This document shows, piece after piece, positions 20,776-28,090 of a stretch of DNA of 64,000 nucleotides. The stretch comes from Desulfovibrio sp. (GTDB taxonomy: Bacteria > Desulfobacterota > Desulfovibrionia > Desulfovibrionales > Desulfovibrionaceae). The notes below the pieces were generated by a model. It made no database searches. It was not told the DNA's origin and saw nothing but the letters and a program-made list of their open reading frames with translations. The stretch lies in contig JAITSV010000056.1 in assembly GCA_031287575.1 (NCBI GenBank), forward strand, positions 62,001 to 126,000, read 5' to 3'. The stretch's first letter is position 1, and every line of letters begins with the position of its first letter. The position numbers and the translations under genes were made by a program.

Positions 20776-21092
20776 GGTGTTCACAAATGGCTCTCGTGCG
20801 AACGGGAAAGGGTCCGCCTTTCGGACCCACACAACACTGCGGAATATTACCCCTTTCCCCAAAACGCAAGTGTTTGGTGGGCCCGATGTGCAAAAAATTT
20901 CCTGCCCAAAAAAACACACGTTATTTCAAACCATTGCATCCTCGACATTTCGCGAGCCACGGTTGGCGCGGGCCGTGCCGCCCGTTCACGATATGCCGCA
21001 ACGGGCGCTTGCGCCCAATGCCCCCGCTTGCGCTCCCCCCCGGGTGACCGGCCAGACGCCGACACGAGGTCGCCGGGGGCCGACCTCCGGCA
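20776..21092. promoter_or_regulatory. Leader region of the small gene at 20503-20775
   Basis: On the minus strand an AT-rich stretch contains TTGCGT and TAATAT about 14 bp apart, then a 7-bp hairpin GGGTCCG/CGGACCC (20810-20828) in the probable leader. A second hairpin, GGGCGC/GCGCCC (21004-21017), follows the dioxygenase-family gene and may stop it. Promoter spacing is poor, so this is tentative. Confidence 0.35.
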
Positions 21093-21896
21093 TCAGCCGA
21101 AACGGTGCGCGGCGATGGTGGCCCCCATGGCCCGGCAGGCGAATACCCGTTCCCCCACGTCCGCATCCGCGGCCCCGGCAACCACCATCAGCGGCAGCAG
21201 ATGATCCTCGCGGGGGTGCGCGTCGCGGGCGGCCGGGGCGGCCTGCCAGCGGACCAGGGCGTGGTCGCGCCGCCTCGGGTCCGTGTCGGTGACCGTGGCC
21301 GTGAGCCACGCGTCGAACACGTCGGAGTCCGGCAGGGGCAGGTTGTCGGCCCGGCGGAAGGCCCGCATGTTGTGATAGCTCATGCCGCTGCCAACCAGCA
21401 GTACGCCCTGGTCGCGCAGGGGGGCCAGGGCGCGGCCCAGCGCGATGTGCGCGGCCGGGTCCAGGTCGTGGCGCATGGATATCTGCAACGTGGGAATGGC
21501 GGCCTGCGGCCACGACAGCAACAACGGCACGAACACCCCGTGGTCGAAGTCGCGGCGCGGATCCTCGCCCAGGGGAATGCCCGCCCCGGCCAGCAGTTCG
21601 CGCACGCGGGGGAACAGGTGCGGCGCGGGCGGTGCGGGCCATCGCAGTTCGTAGGTGTGCGGCGGAAAGCCGTAATAGTCGAACAGCAGCCCCGGACCGG
21701 GCGTGGTGACCAGGGTGAAGTCGCGCTCTTCCCAATGGGCGGAGATGACCAGCAGGGCGGCGGGCGGCTCCGGCAGAAAGCCGGGCAGCGCGCGCAACCA
21801 TGCGGCCAGCGCGTTCCAGGTGTCGGGCGGGGTCCAGTCCATGAAGAAGCAGGGGCCGCCACCATGCGGAATGTAGAAAACGGGCTGTCGGGCCAT
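21093..21896 (-). CDS. DODA-type extradiol ring-opening dioxygenase family protein (LigB/YgiD-like)
   Basis: A 267-residue metal-dependent enzyme of the class III extradiol dioxygenase superfamily. Likely metal ligands and catalytic histidines are in FYIPHGGGPCFF, LLVISAHWEERDF, FDHGVFVPLLL and SYHNMRAF, with DHLLPLMVVAGAA near the end. Relatives include 4,5-DOPA dioxygenase YgiD and plant DODA. The true substrate in a strict anaerobe is unknown. The ATG at 21896 follows GAGGTGA. Four near-tandem 13-14 bp repeats lie 43-91 bp upstream. Confidence 0.83.
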   Translation of the reverse strand: MARQPVFYIPHGGGPCFFMDWTPPDTWNALAAWLRALPGFLPEPPAALLVISAHWEERDFTLVTTPGPGLLFDYYGFPPHTYELRWPAPPAPHLFPRVRELLAGAGIPLGEDPRRDFDHGVFVPLLLSWPQAAIPTLQISMRHDLDPAAHIALGRALAPLRDQGVLLVGSGMSYHNMRAFRRADNLPLPDSDVFDAWLTATVTDTDPRRRDHALVRWQAAPAARDAHPREDHLLPLMVVAGAADADVGERVFACRAMGATIAAHRFG

Positions 21897-21938
21897 GGAT
21901 TCACCTCGTTGCCATCCGGCAGGAACCGCCTGCCCTGA

Positions 21939-21987
21939 AAAATGGCGACTGAAAATGCCACCCGGAAAATGCCACCCCAAAAATGCC
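21939..21987. repeat. Four near-tandem 13-14 bp repeats upstream of the dioxygenase-family gene
   Basis: AAAATGGCGACTG (21939), AAAATGCCACCCGG (21952), AAAATGCCACCCCA (21966) and AAAATGCC (21980) repeat every 13-14 bp. They sit in the 5' region of the minus-strand gene starting at 21896, where a multi-site operator would be expected. Confidence 0.65.
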
Positions 21988-22082
21988 AACGGACACGCCA
22001 CGCCGCACCCAAGGGCGCGACGCCGTGTCCGTCCAATGCCCCGCGCGTGACGCGCCAGGCAATCCCGAACCGCCGGTGCCGG

Positions 22083-22517
22083 CTAGATCCTGCGCCCCAG
22101 TTCCGCGGTATCCACGCCGTACAGGTGCGAGGCCTGCGGCGCGGATTCCCCGTTGTCCTCGTCCACCACCGAATACCCGGTGACGTCAAGGGTGAAGTAA
22201 CCGTCCTCGATCTGGCTGGCAACGCCCGTCACCACCACTTCCAACCCGTCCAGCTCCAGGTCGGTGACGCCCCGCAGCAGAAAGATGCGGTCGTCCATGG
22301 TTTCCAGCAGCGGACCGTCATCGGTGACCACCACCACGCCGGCCACCACCACCTCGGGGGTTTCCGGGCCCATGGTCATGCCCGTCGCGCGGGCCGCCGT
22401 TCCCGCAAGCATCCAGTTTGCCAGCAGCACCAGCAGCAGCGCCGCCACCACCGCCCGCAACCCGCGCAGCGCAGGCACCGCCGCGCCGCGCATCCCTTCC
22501 TGTATCCGCGCCTTCAT
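22083..22517 (-). CDS. Exported small protein of unknown function
   Basis: A 144-residue protein with a signal sequence (AVVAALLLVLLANWMLAGTAARA) and a mature part of about 97 residues made of beta strands (PEVVVAGVVVVTDDGPLL, LELDGLEVVVTGVASQIEDG, YFTLDVTGYSVVDEDNGE). The shape suggests a periplasmic OB-like fold. The ATG at 22517 has AGGA upstream. It forms a pair with the similar small protein encoded just upstream at 22601-23026. No function is proposed. Confidence 0.65.
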   Translation of the reverse strand: MKARIQEGMRGAAVPALRGLRAVVAALLLVLLANWMLAGTAARATGMTMGPETPEVVVAGVVVVTDDGPLLETMDDRIFLLRGVTDLELDGLEVVVTGVASQIEDGYFTLDVTGYSVVDEDNGESAPQASHLYGVDTAELGRRI

Positions 22518-22600
22518 GATCCTGTCCTCTTCCTTGCGCACTGTCCTTGCCCCAACCGTTGCGCCCAAAACGCCATGCCCGGCACCTTCCGGCGGCATTC

Positions 22601-23026
22601 CTACCCAGCCCCGTCCACCACCGCGAAATCGCGCACCGTGAACAGCAGCCGCCCGTCGCGCGCCGCCAGCCAGCCCGTGGCCGTCACCTTGCGGCGGCAC
22701 AGGCCCAGCAGTGCCGGATGCTCCGCCATGTTGCCCACCACCAGTTCGCGCTCGCGGTCGTCGGCAATGAGCACGCCGGCAACCTCGAAATCCTTGCCCC
22801 AGGCATTCGGCAGCACATACCCGGTGACGGACACCAGCGCGTCCGCCTCCCGCCCCTGCTGCCCCTGCGCCGCCGGGGCCGGAACGTCCGCACCGCCCAT
22901 GGCGTCGGCGGGCCTCCCGGAGCCCTCGGGAAGCCCGCCGCGCGGGTCGGAGACCAGTGGTCGGGACGCGGCGGCAACGGAAACCGTGCCGCTTTGACCC
23001 TTGTGCGGGTATTGCCGGGAATCCAT
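22601..23026 (-). CDS. Small protein of unknown function, partner of 22083-22517
   Basis: About 141 residues. The C-terminal 80 (ALVSVTGYVLPNAWGKDFEV, ELVVGNMAEHPALLG, KVTATGWLAARDGRLLFTV, RDFAVVDGAG) follow the same strand pattern as the next gene: a TGYV strand, a charged turn, a VTATGW strand and a closing V-D element. The N-terminal 60 residues are low-complexity. The start is uncertain: ATG at 23026 is used; there is no convincing signal peptide or ribosome site, so the N-terminus may be wrong. Confidence 0.5.
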   Translation of the reverse strand: MDSRQYPHKGQSGTVSVAAASRPLVSDPRGGLPEGSGRPADAMGGADVPAPAAQGQQGREADALVSVTGYVLPNAWGKDFEVAGVLIADDRERELVVGNMAEHPALLGLCRRKVTATGWLAARDGRLLFTVRDFAVVDGAG

Positions 23027-23382
23027 GCCCGAAGTTGAGCATTTTCCGCGCCATAGCGGCAAGTTGGCGCTCTTTCTAGATTTTTTGTATAGGCATTGCA
23101 AAAACAGGAACTGGTGATTCTTATATTTACAGGTTGCGTGATCACCGCAGTGCAGAATGCATCATAACCTGTCATTTTCCATGAGCATACTTCACTGCAA
23201 CATATTGTATCAAAAGACAATATGCAATAATAAGAACTCATAATTCCTAAAAAATGAAAAGAGAACTCATGATTCTCTTTTCCCGCTGCCCCTCCCAAAA
23301 AAACCACCGCGCGCCGACGGCGGGCAATCCTCCACCATCGGCGCGCGGCATGCCGGGCATGACGGGCACTCCGAAATTTCCG
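23027..23382. other. AT-rich intergenic island
   Basis: About 250 bp (23060-23290) are strikingly AT-rich for this genome. It holds an 8-bp inverted repeat CATATTGT/ACAATATG (23202-23209, 23218-23225) and two near-copies of AGAACTCAT-ATTC at about 23234 and 23262. It probably contains the promoter of the small minus-strand genes, and could be a site for an AT-binding protein. The terminator of the sigma-54 activator gene is at its right end. Confidence 0.5.
23297..23348 (-). terminator. Rho-independent terminator of the sigma-54 activator gene
   Basis: CCGCGCGCCGA (23307-23317) pairs perfectly with TCGGCGCGCGG (23338-23348). On the minus strand it is followed by GGTTTTTTT, a good T-tract, 35 bp after the stop codon. 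Confidence 0.8.
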
Positions 23383-24795
23383 CTAGGGGCGCAGCTTGTA
23401 GTCCTCCTTGCGCAGCCCGTGCCGGGTCATCAGCTTGTGCAGTTGCCGGGTGGTCACCCCGGCCAGCGCGGCGGTGCGCTGCACGCTGCCCCCGCACTGG
23501 GCCAGCGCCCGTTCCAGGTAGGCCCGTTCGAACACGTCCACCGAACGGCGGCGCGCCTCGGCCAGGGGCAGGGTGGTGTCCACCGTGGCCAGCCGCCCGC
23601 CCCCGCCGGGGCCGAAGAATTCCGCGGGAAAGCTGTCCGGCGTGAGCACGTTGCCGCCTTCCAGAATGCAGGCCCGCTCGATGAGATTTTCCAGTTCGCG
23701 CACGTTGCCCGGCCAGTCGTAGCCCATGAAGGCGTCGATGACCTCCGGATGGATGGACCGGATGTCCTTGACCATCTGGGCGTTGTAGCGGCGCACGAAC
23801 AGTTCGGCCAGCAGCAGCAGGTCTTCCTTGCGTTCGCGCAGGGGCGGCACGTCCACGGGAAACACGTTGAGCCGGTAGTACAGGTCACGCCGGAAGCGCC
23901 CCTGCGCGCACAGCGCGGCCAGGTCCTCGTTGGTGGCGGCGATGACCCGCACGTCGGCCCGCAGCACCGCCTCGCCCCCCACCCGCTGGTAGGCCCGGTC
24001 TTGCAGCACGCCCAGCAGCTTGATCTGGGCCGACTGGCTGACGGTGCCGATTTCATCCAGAAAGATGGTGCCGCCCTCGGCGATTTCGAACTTGCCCGGC
24101 TTCTTGCGCACCGCGCCGGTAAAGGCGCCCTTCTCGTGGCCGAACAGTTCGCTTTCGATCAGCGTGTCCGGTATGGCGCCGCAGTGCACGCTGATGAACC
24201 GCCGCGTGCGCCGGTTGCTGTGGTTGTGGATGAGCCGGGCGATAAGGCTCTTGCCGGTGCCCGTCTCGCCCGTGAGCAGCACGGTGCTGCGCGTGCCCGC
24301 CACCAGCCGCACCTTGTCGAACACCTCGCGCATGCGCGGGCTGTTGGTGTGGGCCAGGTCCACCCCGTCGCCCGCCCAGTGGCGGTCGCGCAGGTAGTCC
24401 AGTTCGGACCGCACCAGCGCGGATTCGTGCAGCTTCTGGGCGACAAGGCGCACCTCCTCCTCCAGCAGGGGGTACGGCAGGTAGCCCCCGGCCCCGGCCT
24501 GCACCGCGTCCACGGCGTGGCGCACGGCATCGGCATCGGCCAGCACGATGATCTCGGCGGAGGGCACCCGGCGCTTCACTTCCCACACCGCCTCGTGCAG
24601 TACCCGGCGCGAGGCCTCGCGCCCTTCCAGCAGCAGGCCGAGGTCGATCATCACCATGTCCAGCGCGCGGCCGGTGGCCTGGGCCAGCGCCTCGGCCCTG
24701 GTGCGGCAGGGAATGACCGTGACGTCGCCGGAAAAGCTGGCGCGCAGCACGTGCAGGGCGTCTTCATGGGGGGTGACGGCGAGCAGGTATTTCAT
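23383..24795 (-). CDS. Sigma-54-dependent activator with degenerate receiver domain
   Basis: A 470-residue NtrC-type regulator. Residues 1-125 form a receiver-like domain; the possible phospho-acceptor is D51 (MVMIDLG), but the usual acidic pair is not evident (LLAVTPHED) and the conserved lysine is replaced (GYLPYPL). The AAA+ domain has Walker A GETGTGKS (176-183), the sigma-54 contact motif GAFTGA (223-228) and FLDEIGTVSQSAQ. The C-terminus is a Fis-like helix-turn-helix (GSVQRTAALAGVTTRQLHKL). The start at 24795 follows GAGGA; an ATG six codons earlier is possible. No partner kinase gene is adjacent. The target genes are unknown. Confidence 0.88.
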   Translation of the reverse strand: MKYLLAVTPHEDALHVLRASFSGDVTVIPCRTRAEALAQATGRALDMVMIDLGLLLEGREASRRVLHEAVWEVKRRVPSAEIIVLADADAVRHAVDAVQAGAGGYLPYPLLEEEVRLVAQKLHESALVRSELDYLRDRHWAGDGVDLAHTNSPRMREVFDKVRLVAGTRSTVLLTGETGTGKSLIARLIHNHSNRRTRRFISVHCGAIPDTLIESELFGHEKGAFTGAVRKKPGKFEIAEGGTIFLDEIGTVSQSAQIKLLGVLQDRAYQRVGGEAVLRADVRVIAATNEDLAALCAQGRFRRDLYYRLNVFPVDVPPLRERKEDLLLLAELFVRRYNAQMVKDIRSIHPEVIDAFMGYDWPGNVRELENLIERACILEGGNVLTPDSFPAEFFGPGGGGRLATVDTTLPLAEARRRSVDVFERAYLERALAQCGGSVQRTAALAGVTTRQLHKLMTRHGLRKEDYKLRP

Positions 24796-25023
24796 GCGGT
24801 CCTCGTTGCCCATTCGCCTATGGGAAGCCGGGCCGGAGCGCAAGCCCCGCGAAAGGTGCGCGCGCCACGCCCGGCTGCAACACCACGCGTCCAAGCGCCC
24901 GTCATGCCGCATGGCGCCTTTACAAGCACGCGGCCACGCGGCTAGGCTGCGCCATCGTCCCCCGTGCACCCGGCGGACCGCCGCCGGGCCCCTTCCTTCA
25001 CCCCGCATCGCAGGAGCGCGCCA

Positions 25024-25410
25024 ATGGCCCAACGCACCGCCATCATTCCCGCCGGGGCCCCCGCCCCGGTCGCCCCCTATTCCCCCGGCCTCGCCTGCGG
25101 GGGGCTGTTGTTCGTCTCCGGCCAACTGCCCGTGGACCCGGCCACCGGCACCTTCGTGGAAGGCGACATGGACGCGCGCGCCCGCCAGTGCCTGCGCAAC
25201 GTGCAGGCCGTGGCCCAGGCCGCTGGCGCCGACCTTGACCGGGTGGTCAAGGTCACCGTGTTCCTCACCGATCTGGCCGACTTCGCGGCCATGAACGCCG
25301 CCTACGGCGAATTCTTCACCGCGCCCTTCCCGGCGCGCTCCACCATCCAGGTGGCCGCGCTGCCGCTGGGTTCGAACATCGAGATCGAAGCCATCATCGA
25401 TCTGCCGTAA
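25024..25410 (+). CDS. ridA: RidA family reactive-intermediate deaminase
   Basis: A 128-residue RidA/YjgF protein that hydrolyses reactive enamine/imine intermediates of amino-acid metabolism. The family arginine is R105 in PFPARSTIQV and the glutamate is E120 in GSNIEIEAII; GLLFVSGQLPVDPATG is a family hallmark. The length is normal. ATG at 25024 with AGGAG upstream. It is divergent from the sigma-54 activator gene and apparently monocistronic. Confidence 0.92.
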   Translation: MAQRTAIIPAGAPAPVAPYSPGLACGGLLFVSGQLPVDPATGTFVEGDMDARARQCLRNVQAVAQAAGADLDRVVKVTVFLTDLADFAAMNAAYGEFFTAPFPARSTIQVAALPLGSNIEIEAIIDLP

Positions 25411-25626
25411 CGGGCCGGAACGGCCCCTGCCCGCGCGTTCACGATGCACGGCGCGCCCGGTCCCCCTCCGGACAGGGCGCGCCGCCGCGCTCCGCCCCTT
25501 GCGCACCCAACCCGGCCCCGCTCCCGTTAGGCGGCCATCCCGACCCCACACCGACACGCATGGGGCAACCCTTGCGGCGCGGTCCACTTTTTCCGGACAA
25601 TCGGGATTTCTCCCACCCCATCCCCA

Positions 25627-25677
25627 TTGACCTCCCACGGTGATGGGGATATTCCCTGCTCATGAGAATGATTTTCA
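25627..25677 (+). promoter_or_regulatory. Promoter with a Fur-like box before the HD-GYP/GGDEF pair
   Basis: -35 TTGACC (25627-25632), a 17-bp spacer and -10 TATTCC (25650-25655). Starting 7 bp after the -10, TGAGAATGATTTTCA (25663-25677) matches the 7-1-7 Fur consensus TGATAATGATTATCA at 13 of 15 positions and is almost palindromic. Its place over the likely transcription start fits repression by iron-loaded Fur. Confidence 0.65.
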
Positions 25678-25756
25678 ACTTCGAAATGGCGAGCCGGACA
25701 TCCAGCCTGCCGTGCCGCCGGGGCACGCCTGCGTCCGCCAGCGCGGAGGGCGGGCC

Positions 25757-26641
25757 ATGCTGAGCACCCTGCTGCACCAGTTCGCGGAATCCCTCGGCAA
25801 CGCCATCGACGCCAAGGACGCCCACACCCGCTCGCATTCGGAAGAAGTGGCCCTGGCCGCCTTTCTGCTAGCGCGGGCCATGGGATTTTCCCCGACGGAC
25901 GCCGACCGCGTGCACGTGGCCGGGCACCTGCACGACATCGGCAAGATCGGCGTGCCCGACGCCGTGCTGCTGAAGGCGGGCACCCTGACCCCCGAAGAAT
26001 GGGAACACATGCGCGCCCACCCGGTCATCGGCGCGCGCATCGTCAGCCCGGTGGCGGACCTTGCCGACGAAGGCGTGGCCGCCATGATCCTGCACCATCA
26101 CGAACGATGGGACGGCCGGGGCTACCCGCACGGCCTGCGCGGCGAGGCCATACCCCTTGGCGCGCGCATCATCGCCCTGGCGGACAGCCTGTCCGCCATG
26201 CTCCAGCATCGCCCCTACCGCCCGGCCATGCACTTCGAGCAGGCCGAGGCGGAACTGCTGCGCTGCTCCGGCAGCCAGTTCGATCCCGCGGTGGTGCAGG
26301 CCTTCGTCACCGTGCGCGACGAGATGCACCGGGCCTTCAGCACGCCGCGGTCGCCCCGGTCCGAGTTGGGCGGCATTGCCTCCGCCGCCGTGGCCAGCTG
26401 CTGCCGCACCGCCACGGCACCGCATGCCGCCGCACCCGACGCACCCGGTGCACCCTCCGCCCCCCTGCCGTCCGAAACATCCGCCGCCCCGGCGGCCACC
26501 CCCATCGGCCCTGGCGCGGCGGGCAGTGCCGACCCCGTCCGCCGCAACGACATCACCGCCCCACGGAGCGCCACATGGGAAGACACGTGGGAAGACGGGC
26601 GCGCCACGCCGCGCGGCCTGCTGATCCCGGTGCCCGCATGA
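25757..26641 (+). CDS. HD-GYP domain protein, probable c-di-GMP phosphodiesterase
   Basis: A 294-residue cytoplasmic protein. The HD motif is H59-D60 in HLHDIGKIGVP and GYP is at 122-124 in HHHERWDGRGYPHGLRGE, with metal ligands H88 and H113/H114 in between. The usual ADxxDA near the end of the domain reads ADSLSA. After about residue 195 the sequence is Ala/Pro-rich and probably disordered. I chose the ATG at 25757 because GGAGGG precedes it; a GTG at 25640 would lie upstream of the Fur-like box. The stop overlaps the next start (ATGA). Confidence 0.85.
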   Translation: MLSTLLHQFAESLGNAIDAKDAHTRSHSEEVALAAFLLARAMGFSPTDADRVHVAGHLHDIGKIGVPDAVLLKAGTLTPEEWEHMRAHPVIGARIVSPVADLADEGVAAMILHHHERWDGRGYPHGLRGEAIPLGARIIALADSLSAMLQHRPYRPAMHFEQAEAELLRCSGSQFDPAVVQAFVTVRDEMHRAFSTPRSPRSELGGIASAAVASCCRTATAPHAAAPDAPGAPSAPLPSETSAAPAATPIGPGAAGSADPVRRNDITAPRSATWEDTWEDGRATPRGLLIPVPA

Positions 26642-27807
26642 ACCACACCACTTCCTGCAATACCGGCGCCACCGGTGCTCCCAACTCCGTTGGTTCCACC
26701 GGCACCGCCCGCGCCACGGACAGCGTCTCCGCGTCGGGTCTGGCCGGGCTGGTCACGCCTCGCTGGCTGCGCCGCCTCGGCGACGCCTTCTGGCGCGGCG
26801 TGGATGCGCTGAACCCCCGCACCCGGCTGGCCATCGCGTTGTTCCTGGTGGTGGCGGTGCCCGCCGGGATACTGCTGCACCATCTGGAATCGCAGGGGCA
26901 CGCCGTGCTGCCGGGCCTGCCCCGCGCATTGCCCATGAGCATCTATGATGACGTGGTCCTGGCCGTGGCCCTGTACCTGGCCGGGGCGCTGGTGCTGTGC
27001 ATCCCCGTGGCCGGGTTGATCTGCCGCTTCGTGCTGCTGCGCGATATCCGCGAGATCAACGCCTTCTGCCTGGCCCTGCGCGAAGGCCGTCAGCCGCGCC
27101 CGCTGGCGCTGCCCAACGAGCAGGAGGACGAACACGACCTGCTGCGCCTGAAGCGCAATCTGGAATGGATGGCCCACCTGGTGGCCAGCCGTGAACGGCA
27201 CCTGATGGCCCGCCTGGAGGCCACGGACAGCCGCGCCCGGCACATGGAGGAACTGGCCGTACGTGACGCGCTGACCGGCCTGTTCAACCGCCGCCACTTC
27301 GAACGGCGTCTGGCCGAGCTGACCGCAGAGGTCCGGCTGCGCCCGCCCTTCCACCTGATGCTGGTGGACTGCGACCGCTTCAAGGCCGTCAACGACACCC
27401 ACGGGCATGCGGCGGGCGATGAACTGCTGCGCCTGCTGGGCGACGTCATCGCCGAGGCGGTGCGCGCGGGCACAGACACCCCCTGCCGCATCGGGGGCGA
27501 CGAGTTCGGCATCCTGTTCGCCTGCCCGGACGAGAATTCCGTGCGCGCCGTGGCCGAACGCATCCGCCACCGCTTCGCCCAGTGCCAGAACCACGGCTGC
27601 ACCCTGAGCATCGGCATTGCCCGCTACCGCCAGCAGGGCGAAGGCCGCGCCGACGCCGCCTGCCAACTGGCCCCGGTGACCGACGCGGGCAACGCCGCCT
27701 GCGCGGGCGAGGGCGCGCCCCTGGCCGTGCAGGCCATGGTGGCCCGCGCCGACGGCGCCGTGTACGCGGTGAAGCGGCGGGGGGGCGACGGCATCGCCGT
27801 GCGGTAG
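26638..27807 (+). CDS. Membrane-bound diguanylate cyclase (GGDEF)
   Basis: A 389-residue protein with an N-terminal disordered Thr/Ser/Gly segment, two membrane segments (LAIALFLVVAVPAGILL; VVLAVALYLAGALVLCIPV), a short HAMP-like linker and a GGDEF domain (DALTGLFNRRHFE; GGDEF at 286-290). The active site is intact, so it should make c-di-GMP. The inhibitory RxxD motif is not in register (AGTD in place of RxxD). A low-complexity insert (DAACQLAPVTDAGNAAC) lies near the C-terminus. It is translationally coupled to the HD-GYP gene, which has the opposite activity. Confidence 0.87.
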   Translation: MNHTTSCNTGATGAPNSVGSTGTARATDSVSASGLAGLVTPRWLRRLGDAFWRGVDALNPRTRLAIALFLVVAVPAGILLHHLESQGHAVLPGLPRALPMSIYDDVVLAVALYLAGALVLCIPVAGLICRFVLLRDIREINAFCLALREGRQPRPLALPNEQEDEHDLLRLKRNLEWMAHLVASRERHLMARLEATDSRARHMEELAVRDALTGLFNRRHFERRLAELTAEVRLRPPFHLMLVDCDRFKAVNDTHGHAAGDELLRLLGDVIAEAVRAGTDTPCRIGGDEFGILFACPDENSVRAVAERIRHRFAQCQNHGCTLSIGIARYRQQGEGRADAACQLAPVTDAGNAACAGEGAPLAVQAMVARADGAVYAVKRRGGDGIAVR

Positions 27808-27915
27808 ATCCTGTCACCGACGAGCCGTTGCGCCCGTTTAATTGCAATCCGGGGGAGCATCCACACCGCGCATTCCCTCTGTCCTTCTCCCCTCTTTTCT
27901 TTTCCCCGCACGCAG

Positions 27916-27949
27916 ACACCCCCACCGATGCGCACATCGGTGGGGGTGT
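27916..27949 (+). terminator. Strong hairpin between the GGDEF and RND genes
   Basis: ACACCCCCACCGATG pairs perfectly with CATCGGTGGGGGTGT across loop CGCA, followed by TCGTCTTG. It lies between convergent genes and probably serves both. Confidence 0.75.
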
Positions 27950-28090
27950 TCGTCTTGATGCAGCCGGATCGAAAGCGGATCGAAGCCGGGTCGCGGGGCG
28001 TGGCGCGACGTGGTCAGGGACACGGCGATGTTGACCGGCATCGCCCGTCAACATCTGCCGACAGTCACCACACCGTACCCGTCAGCCGGT

